From Aeromonas aquatica (GTDB lineage: Bacteria > Pseudomonadota > Gammaproteobacteria > Enterobacterales > Aeromonadaceae), in assembly GCF_000764655.1 (NCBI RefSeq), contig NZ_JRGL01000008.1, forward strand, positions 38,357 through 102,356: DNA of 64,000 nt. Reading direction: 5' to 3'. How positions within the stretch are numbered: position 1 is the stretch's first letter; each line of letters opens with the position of its first letter. The notes under the pieces are model-generated. The model saw only the letters and a program-made list of their open reading frames with translations, ran no database searches and was not told the origin of the DNA. The position numbers were made by a program, and so were the translations under genes. Shown here piece after piece: positions 38,033 to 46,618 of the stretch.

Positions 38033-39466
38033 TCAATCCATCACGGGTATGCCAGCCCTCTGCTCCGCCTGACGAGCGATGGCCTCGGTCATGCCCTGGA
38101 AGATGAAGAGGTGGAACGGCAGCATGGCGAGCCAGTAGGCCAGCCCCCAGGCGCCCTGCGGGTGCCAGTGGGCCGTCACCTTGAGCCGGGTCAGGCCGGA
38201 TTCCTGCGGCAGAATGTTGAACTCCAGCCGCCCCACCCCCGGCGCCTTCATGTTGAACAGCAGATCCAGCCTGCGTCCCTCATCCACCCCGAGGATCTGC
38301 CAGGAGTCCAGCATGTCCCCCTTCACGAACTGCGCCGGGTTGGTGCGGCCCCGGGTCAGTGCCGGGCCGCCGATCAGGTGATCCATCCACTCGCGCACCA
38401 CCCAGAGCTCGTTCATGTAGAAGTAGCGCTGCTCACCGCCGAGCTGCTGCAACACCTGCCACACCACCTCGGGGCTAGCGAGGCAGTCGGCCTCTCCGCT
38501 CGCGGTGCGATCGTAGAAGCCGTACTCGGGATGGCGCCAGCGCAGACCGAGCGGCGTCTCCTCCCCCTGCTGTTCGGCGCCGAGCTTCTGCTCCAGCGCC
38601 AGACTCTCGGTCAGCGCCTCGTCGAAGCTGAGCAGGTGCTGGGGCAGCAGTGCCCGCAGCGAGCCGTCATCCGCCGGGATGTCGTGCTTGAGCCCGCCCA
38701 CCAGCGCCTTGGCGATGGGTTGCGGCACCGAGGTGGCAAACTGCAGCCACCAGGCGGAGAGGCGGGGGCTCAACAAGGGGATAGGGATGATGGGGCAACG
38801 CTTGCCGATGTGGGCGGCAAACTTCTGCAACTGCTGCTGGTAGCTGAGCAGCTCGGGCCCGGCGGCGTTGAATACCTGGCCCTCCACCCCCTCGGCCTCC
38901 ACCAGCCCGACCAGATAGTGCAGCAAATTGGACAGCGCAATGGGCGGGGTGCGCGAGCGCACCCACTTGGGCGTCACCATCATGGGCAGGTTGAACACCA
39001 GATCCCGCATCACCTCGAAGGCGGCCGAGCCGGGCCCGATGATGATGCCGGCCCGCAGCTCCACCGTCGGCACCTCCGCCTCGCGAAACAGCTCGCCGCA
39101 GTGGCGACGGGAGTTGAGGTGGCGGCTGTTGCAGCGCTCCGGCTGGATGGCACCGAGATAGATGATGCGCCGCACCCCGGCGGCACGGGCGGCGGCGGCG
39201 AAGTTCTTCACCCCCTGCTGCTCCAGCCGGTGGAAACCGGCGCCGGCCCCCATGGCATGCACCAGATAGAAGACGGTATCGACCCCGGCCAGCGCCGGTG
39301 GCAGGGTGGCGGGTTTGAGGCTGTCGGCGAGACGAAACTCCACCCCCTCCGGCAGGCGGCAGGGACGGCGGGCCCCGGCGATCACCCGATAGCCCAGCCC
39401 CTGCAGATGAGGCACCAGGTAGGAACCTATGTAACCAGCTGCTCCCATCACCAGACAGTTTCTCAT
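38033..39466 (-). CDS. NAD(P)-binding epimerase-like protein with DUF2867 domain
   Basis: A 477-residue protein. The N-terminal Rossmann part (atypical SDR) starts MGAAGYIGSYLVPHLQGLGY, followed by ADSLKPATLPPALAGVDTVFYL. The C-terminal ~150 residues (from about YFYMNELWVVREWMDHLIGG, with WQILGVDEGRRLDLLFNMKAPG) fit DUF2867, a fold of unknown ligand seen in YbjT-type proteins. I chose the ATG at 39466; a copy of the 5' end lies just upstream and overlaps it by ATGA. Confidence 0.85.
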   Translation of the reverse strand: MRNCLVMGAAGYIGSYLVPHLQGLGYRVIAGARRPCRLPEGVEFRLADSLKPATLPPALAGVDTVFYLVHAMGAGAGFHRLEQQGVKNFAAAARAAGVRRIIYLGAIQPERCNSRHLNSRRHCGELFREAEVPTVELRAGIIIGPGSAAFEVMRDLVFNLPMMVTPKWVRSRTPPIALSNLLHYLVGLVEAEGVEGQVFNAAGPELLSYQQQLQKFAAHIGKRCPIIPIPLLSPRLSAWWLQFATSVPQPIAKALVGGLKHDIPADDGSLRALLPQHLLSFDEALTESLALEQKLGAEQQGEETPLGLRWRHPEYGFYDRTASGEADCLASPEVVWQVLQQLGGEQRYFYMNELWVVREWMDHLIGGPALTRGRTNPAQFVKGDMLDSWQILGVDEGRRLDLLFNMKAPGVGRLEFNILPQESGLTRLKVTAHWHPQGAWGLAYWLAMLPFHLFIFQGMTEAIARQAEQRAGIPVMD

Positions 39467-39582
39467 CGGCATTTTCCCTGTTTTGTCCGAACCAGGCATA
39501 AGGAGCCCGCTATCGGCAGATAGGGCACCAGATAAGAATCCATATGGTAGCCAGCCGCCCCCATCACCAGACAATTTCGCAT
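39463..39582 (-). pseudogene. 39-codon mini-ORF, copy of the epimerase gene 5' end
   Basis: The minus-strand frame begins MRNCLVMGAAGY, identical to the downstream gene for 12 residues, then SYLVPYLP against SYLVPHLQ before diverging. In the first 12 codons all five codon differences are synonymous. It has a good Shine-Dalgarno (AGGGAG, 7 nt), better than that of the real gene, and its TGA overlaps the real ATG. The starts are 116 bp apart. Confidence 0.85.
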
Positions 39583-39615
39583 CCGCTCACTCCCTGTTTT
39601 TCCCATTCACTTAGC

Positions 39616-39648
39616 GTCCCCTTCTCCCGCAAGGGGAGAAGGGAGAGT
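39616..39648. repeat. REP-like palindromic element, copy 2
   Basis: Palindrome CCCCTTCTCCCGCAAGGGGAGAAGGG-type core, shared with 33951 and 42430; here only the palindromic half is present. Confidence 0.65.
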
Positions 39649-39690
39649 CCCACCATAGGGCAAAGCGTTGCAATACAGAACGCTGCGCAA

Positions 39691-39720
39691 TAAAAAAGGC
39701 GCCCATTGGGCGCCTTTTTC
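39691..39720 (-). terminator. Terminator of rpmE
   Basis: Symmetric stem AAAAAAGGCGCCCA/TGGGCGCCTTTTT, 20 bp after the rpmE stop on the minus strand; it can act in both directions. Confidence 0.9.
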
Positions 39721-39740
39721 AGAATTCTTTAGAAGTAAGA

Positions 39741-39956
39741 TTACTTCTTGGCAGTCAGACCACCGAAACGCTTGTTGAACTTGTCTACGCGGCCGCCGCT
39801 AGAAACTTCTTTCTGCTTGCCGGTATAGAACGGGTGGCAGGCAGAGCACACGTCCAGGTTCAGATCTTTACCCAGGGTAGAGAAGGTATTGATGACGTTA
39901 CCGCAAGAGCATTTGCAGGTGATGGCGACGTACTCGGGATGGATATTAGCTTTCAT
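39741..39956 (-). CDS. rpmE: 50S ribosomal protein L31 (zinc-binding form)
   Basis: A 71-residue ribosomal protein. The C+ zinc ligands are seen in CKCSCGN and CSACHP; then [22 protein letters not shown]. This is the RpmE form used when zinc is sufficient; zinc-free paralogues replace it under starvation. The start at 39956 matches MKANIHPEY of the family. It diverges from priA, as in E. coli. Its leader folds into a long hairpin that may control it. Confidence 0.97.
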   Translation of the reverse strand: MKANIHPEYVAITCKCSCGNVINTFSTLGKDLNLDVCSACHPFYTGKQKEVSSGGRVDKFNKRFGGLTAKK

Positions 39957-39977
39957 GGACAACCTCGATAATAGGCC

Positions 39978-40005
39978 GTGTCGCCATCCGATCTCTTGTC
40001 GGACA
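39978..40005 (-). promoter_or_regulatory. Structured rpmE leader, candidate L31 autoregulatory element
   Basis: The minus-strand leader holds GTGTCCGA..TCGG..GACAC, a bulged stem of about nine pairs, 22 bp before the rpmE start. Ribosomal leaders for L31 have been described in gammaproteobacteria; I cannot match the covariance model by eye. Confidence 0.4.
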
Positions 40006-40043
40006 CCACACGATTGTTGAACACAGTTTCAAAGGCTGCGAAT

Positions 40044-40071
40044 AATATAGGAAATGCCTGAGATCAGGCAA
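40044..40071 (-). promoter_or_regulatory. rpmE promoter with palindrome
   Basis: On the minus strand TTGCCT (40066-40071), 16 bp, TATATT (40044-40049). The spacer contains the palindrome GCCTGAGATCAGGC, which could be an operator. Transcription would start ~80 bp before the rpmE ATG. Confidence 0.55.
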
Positions 40072-40102
40072 GTAGCTTCGCAGAAAAAATAGGCAGCCCT
40101 TG

Positions 40103-42310
40103 GTGGATTCATCGCAAACGCTTGATCTGGTTCGTGTCGCAGTACCGGTGCCGTTACGCCGTCACTTCGACTATCTCTCCCCCCTGCCCCTGCCTGCCCC
40201 CGGTTGTCGGGTCGAGATCCCCTTCGGCCCCCAGACCCTGGTCGGCCTGGTGGTGGCCCATCCGACCGAGAGCCAGGTGCCGCGCAACAAGCTCAAGCCC
40301 ATTAAACGGGTGCTGGACAGCGAGCCGGTGCTGGGGCCGGACATTCTGGCGCTGATGGCCTGGAGCGCCAACTACTACCAGCATCCGCTGGGAGAGGTGC
40401 TGCCCCACGCCCTGCCGGTGCTGGTGCGCAAGGGCGAGTCCGCCGCCTACCGGGAGCTGGAGTTCTGGTTTGCCACCGACGCGGGGATGGCAATCGATCT
40501 CAACGAACTCAAACGATCCCCCAAGCAGCAGCAGGCCCTGGCCTGGCTGCGCAAGGGGCCGCAGACCCCGTCCGCCCTCAAGCAGGAGGAGATCCAGAGC
40601 CCGGCGCTCAACGCCCTGGCGAAGAAGGGCTTGCTAGAGAAACGCAGCCTGGAGCCGAGCCATGAAGGGGACTGGGCGACCCGTTTCGATGCGGGGGAAG
40701 GGCTGCGCCTCAATGGCGAGCAGGCGCTGGCGGTGGCCGCCGTCACCAGCCAGAGCGACAGGTTCGGCGCCTTCCTGCTGGATGGCATCACCGGCTCCGG
40801 CAAGACCGAAGTTTACTTGAGCATCCTCGAGCCCCTGCTCAAGGCAGGCAAGCAGGCGCTGGTGATGGTGCCGGAGATCGGTCTCACCCCTCAGACCATC
40901 AACCGCTTCCGCCGCCGCTTCCAGGTGCCCGTGGTGGCGATGAACTCCGCCATGAACGACAGGGAGCGGCTCGATGCCTGGCTCGCCTGCCGCGACGGTG
41001 GCGCCGCCATCCTGATCGGCACCCGCTCCGCCGTGTTCACGCCGTTCAAGGATCTCGGCATCATCATCATCGACGAGGAGCACGACGGCTCCTTCAAGCA
41101 ACAGGACGGCTTCCGCTATCACGCCCGGGATCTCGCGGTGATGCGGGCCCATCGCGCCGGTATTCCCATACTGCTCGGCTCGGCCACCCCGTCTCTGGAG
41201 ACGCTGCACAACGCCCGCACCGGCAAGTATCACCACCTGCACCTGACCCGGCGTGCCGGCAACGCCCAGACCGCCCGCCAGGTGATCCTGGACATCAAGA
41301 GCGTGCGGCTGCAGGCCGGGTTATCCCCCCAGCTCGAGCAGCTGATGGCGGAACATCTGGCGGCGGGCAACCAGGTGATGCTGTTTCTCAACCGCCGCGG
41401 CTATGCCCCGGCCCTTATCTGCCACCAGTGCGGCTGGAGCGCCGCCTGCGAGCGCTGCGATGCCTGGTACACCTGGCACCAGGCCGGACGGCGACTGCAC
41501 TGCCATCACTGCGACAGCGTTCGCCCCCTGCCCCACCACTGCCCCTCGTGCGGCAGCAACGAGCTGGTCGGCTCCGGGGTCGGCACCGAGCAGCTGGAAC
41601 AACTGCTCACCACCGTTTTCCCGCAATATCCTGTTGTGCGCATCGACAGGGACAACACTCGCCGCAAGGGAGAGCTGGAGACCCACCTCGGCGACATCAA
41701 GGCGGGCAAGTACAAGATCCTGATCGGCACCCAGATGCTGGCCAAGGGTCACCACTTCCCGGACGTGACCCTGGTCGGCCTGCTGGACGTGGATGGCGCC
41801 CTGTTCAGCGCCGATTTTCGCGCCGCCGAGAAGCTGGCCCAGCTCTACACCCAGGTGGCGGGCCGCGCCGGTCGCGCCAGCAAGCCAGGGCTGGTGGTGC
41901 TGCAGAGCCATCACCCGGAGCACGCCCTGCTGCAGGATCTGACCCAGAACGGCTACGGACACTTCGCCGACACGGCGCTCAAGGAGCGCCGCCTGCTGGG
42001 ATTGCCGCCGTTCAGCTATCAGGGACTGTTCCGGGCCGAAGCCAACGGTCGCGACGAGGTGCAGCTGTTCCTCGGCCGCCTCGCCGATACCCTGCGTGGC
42101 GCCCACTACCCTCAGGTGCAGGTGCTGGGGCCCATCAGCGGCTTCATGGAACGCAAGGCGGGCAAGTTCCGCATGCAGTTGCTGGTACAGGGGCCTAACC
42201 GGACCCCGCTCGCGCAGTTGCTGGATTGGGTGGTCAAGGAGCTGGACGGCTGGCCAGAGACCAAGAAGGTGCGCTGGAGCCTGGATATAGATCCCACGGA
42301 GTTGAATTAA
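40103..42310 (+). CDS. priA: Primosomal replication protein N' / helicase PriA
   Basis: A 735-residue helicase (E. coli 732) that restarts stalled replication forks. It has an N-terminal 3'-end-binding domain (VPVPLRRHFDYL), Walker A DGITGSGKTEVY, DEEH box IIIDEEHDGSFKQQ, two zinc-binding clusters (CHQCGWSAACERC and CHHC..CPSC), and helicase motifs in GTQMLAKGHHFPDV and QVAGRAGRASKPG. There is no ATG; GTG at 40103 is adopted and TTG at 40100 is possible. Confidence 0.96.
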   Translation: MDSSQTLDLVRVAVPVPLRRHFDYLSPLPLPAPGCRVEIPFGPQTLVGLVVAHPTESQVPRNKLKPIKRVLDSEPVLGPDILALMAWSANYYQHPLGEVLPHALPVLVRKGESAAYRELEFWFATDAGMAIDLNELKRSPKQQQALAWLRKGPQTPSALKQEEIQSPALNALAKKGLLEKRSLEPSHEGDWATRFDAGEGLRLNGEQALAVAAVTSQSDRFGAFLLDGITGSGKTEVYLSILEPLLKAGKQALVMVPEIGLTPQTINRFRRRFQVPVVAMNSAMNDRERLDAWLACRDGGAAILIGTRSAVFTPFKDLGIIIIDEEHDGSFKQQDGFRYHARDLAVMRAHRAGIPILLGSATPSLETLHNARTGKYHHLHLTRRAGNAQTARQVILDIKSVRLQAGLSPQLEQLMAEHLAAGNQVMLFLNRRGYAPALICHQCGWSAACERCDAWYTWHQAGRRLHCHHCDSVRPLPHHCPSCGSNELVGSGVGTEQLEQLLTTVFPQYPVVRIDRDNTRRKGELETHLGDIKAGKYKILIGTQMLAKGHHFPDVTLVGLLDVDGALFSADFRAAEKLAQLYTQVAGRAGRASKPGLVVLQSHHPEHALLQDLTQNGYGHFADTALKERRLLGLPPFSYQGLFRAEANGRDEVQLFLGRLADTLRGAHYPQVQVLGPISGFMERKAGKFRMQLLVQGPNRTPLAQLLDWVVKELDGWPETKKVRWSLDIDPTELN

Positions 42311-42429
42311 ACCGCCGCCATCACGAGCCGCCAGCAGCGTTTTCCTTATCGTGCGTCTGACTACGCCGCTTCGCGGCTAATCAAACCTACGGATCTTGCG
42401 ATAGTGCGCACCCGCCATGGCGTCTTTGC

Positions 42430-42473
42430 TCCCTTCTCCCCTCGCGGGAGAAGGGTTGGGGGATGAGGGGGAG
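42430..42473. repeat. REP-like palindromic element, copy 3 (inverted)
   Basis: CCCTTCTCCCCTCGCGGGAG followed by AAGGGTTGGGGGATGAGGGGG; this is the reverse orientation of the 33951 element. It lies between priA and the porin gene. Confidence 0.75.
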
Positions 42474-42535
42474 AACCAGAACGCAACGAGGGGACCTTGG
42501 CCCCCTCGTTGTGTTTACCCCATGACGGCTCCGGC

Positions 42536-43657
42536 TTATTCGGCGGCCTGGGAGACCCCGGTCAGCCGCACCTCGACCCGGCGATCCGGGGCCAGACAGG
42601 CGATCATCTGCGCCTTGGCACCATCCGGGCAACTGCCCCCCGTCACCGGGGAAGATTCACCACGCCCCTCGGCACGCACCTTGTCGGCAAACAGACCCTT
42701 GGCGATGAGATAATCCGCCACGCTGCGGGCTCGTTGCTCAGACAGGGACTGGTTGTAGGCATCCGAGCCGATGCGGTCGGTGTGGCCGATCACCGTGGCC
42801 ACCCCATCCTTCGGATTGGCGGCCAGGATCTGGGCAAACAGGTTGTCCAGTGCCTGGCTGGCCTCGGGTTTCAGGGTCGCCTTGTTGAATTCGAACAGCA
42901 CATCCGAATCCAGGCTGAACTGCTTCTCCACCAGCACGGGGGCTGGCGCGGGTTCCGGGGCGGGCACGGGCGCCACCGGCTCGTCACCGATCTGGCCGAA
43001 GCGATAGAGCATGCCGACCGACAGCAGACCGTTGTCCATCTCTATGCCCGACTCCCCGGGAGAGGTTTTACCGAGCGGCGTGGTGTATTGGTACTCGAGG
43101 CGGGCGGCCCAGTCCTTGTCGATGGCGTATTCGATGCCCAATGCCCCCACAAAGGCGGCACCGTGGTAGCTGCCACTGTTCGACTCCGACAGAGAATTGA
43201 GGCCATCGTTGTACCAGGCATTGATGGAGCTGTCGGTCCAGGCATAGGCCCCTCCCAGTCGGCCATAGATATCCAGTGCCGAGGTCGCCGGCAATATGAT
43301 CCGCATAGTGGCCTGCACCATCTGGGCCTTAGCATCGCCCTCCAAGCCGGAATCTATGCCATTGCCGTTGTAATGCCGGTCTATCTGGTACTTGCCGAGC
43401 CAGTCATACCCCAGCTCGACGGCCACATTGCGGTTGACCTGATAGCCCACGAAGGCACCCAGCCCCAGGTCATCGCTGTTCTCGTCCACCTTGGCGGCGT
43501 CCAGCATGTTTTCGATCTGGGAGTCGTAATCCACCCCGTAGTAATTGGACCAGCCGGCCTTGCCACCGACGTACCAGGTGTTGTCCTGAGCGGCGGCCTG
43601 CACCGCCCCCGTTGCCATCAGGCCGCCGACGAGCACGGCAAGCGTAGACTTGTTCAT
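42536..43657 (-). CDS. ompA: OmpA-family outer membrane protein
   Basis: A 373-residue precursor with a signal peptide (cleavage near AQA-like VQAAAQD). The N-terminal ~190 residues alternate as an eight-stranded beta barrel (NTWYVGGKAGWSNYYG, VGYQVNRNVAVELGYDWLG). A Pro/Ala hinge (APVPAPEPAPAPV) leads to the peptidoglycan-binding OmpA C-domain with FEFNKATLKPEAS, GHTDRIGSDAYNQ.LSEQRA and the disulfide-type pair in CPDGAKAQMIACLAPDRRVEV. The start at 43657 gives the signal peptide. A long leader on its 5' side is AT-rich. Confidence 0.93.
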   Translation of the reverse strand: MNKSTLAVLVGGLMATGAVQAAAQDNTWYVGGKAGWSNYYGVDYDSQIENMLDAAKVDENSDDLGLGAFVGYQVNRNVAVELGYDWLGKYQIDRHYNGNGIDSGLEGDAKAQMVQATMRIILPATSALDIYGRLGGAYAWTDSSINAWYNDGLNSLSESNSGSYHGAAFVGALGIEYAIDKDWAARLEYQYTTPLGKTSPGESGIEMDNGLLSVGMLYRFGQIGDEPVAPVPAPEPAPAPVLVEKQFSLDSDVLFEFNKATLKPEASQALDNLFAQILAANPKDGVATVIGHTDRIGSDAYNQSLSEQRARSVADYLIAKGLFADKVRAEGRGESSPVTGGSCPDGAKAQMIACLAPDRRVEVRLTGVSQAAE

Positions 43658-44161
43658 GATGAGCCCCTGCAATGAATTGTTATGACGCGTTGCGTCTCTC
43701 TTCCCTGACGAGGCCCAGAACCCAAGCCTCACACTGAGATTATCCCATCTGTCACTAGCCTCAAATGACAAAACTCTCGGGAGTGTGAGCTCGCTTACAT
43801 TCTGAGACCAAGGCGGCCTTCTTCCTGATATTCAAGGGAATAGATCCCATTCGCCCAGTACCCTGTCGTCCTTTGATCATGGCTGCATTGCATATGCCAG
43901 ACCATAATCAAATCCGTTTGACCCCCACCAGTCGTTCGGATAACATCCAAATAATAATGATGCTATCCGCATAGGAATGTCTCGATGTATTTATGACAAG
44001 GGGCATTTGATGGGATACGCCTCGCCTGTCAAAGAAAAATACCAATAAATGTCTAATGATTGGTTCCGTGCCTCGTGCGCGCCCAAGACAGCAGAATAAA
44101 TATGACTCACTCAGCGGTGAAACTGTATTACACCATGAATCGATGACAGGCACCTGGACAC
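43658..44161. other. 504-bp intergenic region, increasingly AT-rich
   Basis: The left part carries the ompA leader and promoter region; a GATAAT is seen on the minus strand near 43739. The right half has clearly higher A+T than the rest of the window, continuing into the EamA gene. I see no gene, strong hairpin or repeat in it. Confidence 0.5.
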
Positions 44162-45037
44162 ATGAACTATCTGGAACGATTAGCTCCTATTTTATTTTTA
44201 TTGATGTGGAGTAGTGGTGCCATCTTCGTCAAGATGGGATTGGAGAACGCATCTGTGTGGTCCTTCCTGACCCTTAGGGCTACAGGTGCATTTCTACTGA
44301 TGGGGGTGGTCTATCTCTGTTTTAAAATAAACAGTAAAACAAAATTAACACCAAGCATACTTGCCAGAGTGGTGGTAACAGGCCTCCTGTTGCAAGTCTT
44401 CTACCAAGCCTTTTATTTCTTGTCCATTCGTTATGAACTCTCGCCGGGTCTGGTCTCCATCGTCCTCGGCTTGCAACCCATTCTGACCATATTGCTCGGT
44501 GGAGATAAGGCATCACCCTATAAACTACTGATTCTTATGATCGGCTTCTCAGGCCTGGGACTTGCGATCTTTGGAGCCAAAGATGTCAGTCATGTCACTC
44601 CCTTGGGTGTTATCTTTGCACTCCTCTCGGTAATGGCGATCAGCATAGGTTCTCTCTGCCAGAAGACGATCCCCATGACGCCACTGGAGTCAGGCATGAT
44701 CCAGAATGGTTGTGCCTCCCTCGTCTTCGTAGCCACTTCCCTCGTTATCGGATGGCATGTGAACTGGACCCCAAACTTCGTCTTCTCCTTATCATGGATG
44801 ATAGTGGTCGTTTCCACCGGGGCCGTATTACTGTTGTTCTATATGATCCAGAGAAACTCGGCGAGCAAGGTCAGCGTCCTCTTCTATCTGGTGCCAATAT
44901 TAACCATGCTCTTTGATTTCATTGTTTTCGATACTGAAATTACAACAACAACTATTATGGGGGCACTAATAGTCATCGCCTCTATCAAGCTATTCAATCT
45001 ACCAACTCGGCGCACATCTGAAAAAGTGCTCTCGTGA
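44162..45037 (+). CDS. EamA/DMT-superfamily transporter
   Basis: A 291-residue membrane protein with about ten hydrophobic segments in two EamA repeats. The first starts LFLLMWSSGAIFVKMGLENA and the second near VIFALLSVMAISIGSLCQK. Such proteins export amino acids or metabolites; the substrate is unknown. Codon use is AT-rich (many AAA, ATT, TTA), unlike the neighbours, and the preceding 400 bp are also AT-rich, which suggests horizontal acquisition. It ends at a terminator shared with ilvA. Confidence 0.88.
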   Translation: MNYLERLAPILFLLMWSSGAIFVKMGLENASVWSFLTLRATGAFLLMGVVYLCFKINSKTKLTPSILARVVVTGLLLQVFYQAFYFLSIRYELSPGLVSIVLGLQPILTILLGGDKASPYKLLILMIGFSGLGLAIFGAKDVSHVTPLGVIFALLSVMAISIGSLCQKTIPMTPLESGMIQNGCASLVFVATSLVIGWHVNWTPNFVFSLSWMIVVVSTGAVLLLFYMIQRNSASKVSVLFYLVPILTMLFDFIVFDTEITTTTIMGALIVIASIKLFNLPTRRTSEKVLS

Positions 45038-45042
45038 AAATA

Positions 45043-45076
45043 TAAAAGAGGGAAGTTGATACTTCCCTCTTTTTAA
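45043..45076. terminator. Bidirectional terminator between the EamA gene and ilvA
   Basis: Stem AAAAGAGGGAAGT/ACTTCCCTCTTTTT with loop TGAT. The 3' ends of both convergent genes meet here. Confidence 0.9.
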
Positions 45077-46615
45077 TCACTTCATGCGTTCATCGCCACT
45101 CGCCAGGAACAGCCGGTAGGCGGGATCGTCGCTCACCTCCTTCCAGCCGTAGCCAATCTCGTGCAGGTAGTCGTGGAAAGCGGCCACGTCCTCGTCCGGC
45201 AGCTCGAAGGCACAGAGCACCCGACCATAGTCGGCACCGTGGTTGCGGTAGTGGAACAGGCTGATGTTCCAGCGACAGCCGAGGGTCTCCAGGAAGCGCA
45301 TCAGGGCGCCCGGCTGCTCCGGGAACTTGAAGCTGTAGAGACGCTCACCGAGGGGCCGGGCCGGGCGGCCGCCAATCATGTAACGCACGTGGTTCTTGGC
45401 CAGCTCGCTCTCTGTCATGTTGACCACGGGGTAACCGTTGCCACCGAGCTGATCGATGATCTGGCCGAGCTCCTCGTCGCCCCCGCTGAGGCGCACCGAG
45501 ACGAACAGGGAGGCCTGGGCCGCATCCGCGTAGCGGTAGTTGAACTCGGTCACCATGCGGGGCCCAAGCTGACGGCAGAAGTCGAGGAAGGCCCCCTTGC
45601 GCTCGGGTATGGTCACCGCCAGCATGCCCTCGCGCTTCTCGCCGATCTCGCAGCGCTCCGACACATAGCGCAGGCTGTGGAAGTTGACGTTGGCGCCCGA
45701 CAGTATGGCCGCCATCCGCCCGCCCTTGACCTGCTCCCGCTCGCTGTAAGCCTTGAGACCGGCCAGCGACAAGGCGCCTGACGGCTCGGCGATGGCACGG
45801 CAGTCGTCGAAGATGTCTTTCAGCGCGGCGCAGATCTGGTCGTTGGAGACGGTCACCACCTCGTCCAGATACTGGTTGCACAGGCGGAAGGTCTCGGTGC
45901 CGATGCGCTTGACCGCCACCCCGTCTGCAAACAGGGAGACCCGCTCCAGATTGACCGGCTCGCCGGCCTCCATGGCGGCCTTGAGGCAGGCGGAGCCCTC
46001 CGCTTCCACCCCTATCACCTTGACGTCCGGCAGCAGCTGCTTGATGTAAACCGCTACCCCGGCGGCCAGACCGCCGCCCCCCACGGGCACGAATACGTGG
46101 GTGAGGTGGGTATCCTGCTCCAGCAGCTCCTTACCTATGGTGCCCTGGCCCGCGATCACCTCGACGTCGTCAAACGGCGGTATCAGGGTGTAGCCCTCGG
46201 TTTCTGACAGGCGGCGGCTCTCGGCATAGGCCTCGTCGAAGCTGTTGCCAAACAGCAGCACGTTGCCGCCAAGGCGACGCACCGCATCTATCTTGATGTC
46301 CGGCGTGGTCTTGGGCATCACTATGATGGCCTTGATGCCGAGCTTGGCCGCCGACAGGGCCACCCCCTGGGCATGGTTGCCCGCCGAGGCCGCCACCACA
46401 CCGTGGGATTTCTGCTCGGCGCTCAGGGTGGCGATCTTGTGATAGGCACCGCGCAGCTTGAAGGAGTGCACCGGCTGCAGGTCTTCCCGCTTGAGCGCTA
46501 CGTGGTTGCCGAGTCGCTCGGAGAGTTTTTTCAGGCTCTGCAAGGGGGTCACCCGTGCCGCCTCATAGACGGGGGAGAGCAACACCTTGCGTAGATAATC
46601 TGCCGCTGAAACCAT
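45077..46615 (-). CDS. ilvA: Threonine deaminase, biosynthetic
   Basis: A 512-residue PLP enzyme (E. coli 514) converting threonine to 2-oxobutanoate, the first step of isoleucine synthesis. The PLP lysine is in HSFKLRGAYHKI, the phosphate cradle is VPVGGGGLAAG, and two ACT-like regulatory domains follow (residues ~335-510; isoleucine inhibits, valine activates). It is the last gene of the ilv operon, 3 bp after ilvD. Confidence 0.97.
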   Translation of the reverse strand: MVSAADYLRKVLLSPVYEAARVTPLQSLKKLSERLGNHVALKREDLQPVHSFKLRGAYHKIATLSAEQKSHGVVAASAGNHAQGVALSAAKLGIKAIIVMPKTTPDIKIDAVRRLGGNVLLFGNSFDEAYAESRRLSETEGYTLIPPFDDVEVIAGQGTIGKELLEQDTHLTHVFVPVGGGGLAAGVAVYIKQLLPDVKVIGVEAEGSACLKAAMEAGEPVNLERVSLFADGVAVKRIGTETFRLCNQYLDEVVTVSNDQICAALKDIFDDCRAIAEPSGALSLAGLKAYSEREQVKGGRMAAILSGANVNFHSLRYVSERCEIGEKREGMLAVTIPERKGAFLDFCRQLGPRMVTEFNYRYADAAQASLFVSVRLSGGDEELGQIIDQLGGNGYPVVNMTESELAKNHVRYMIGGRPARPLGERLYSFKFPEQPGALMRFLETLGCRWNISLFHYRNHGADYGRVLCAFELPDEDVAAFHDYLHEIGYGWKEVSDDPAYRLFLASGDERMK

Positions 46616-46618
46616 GTC

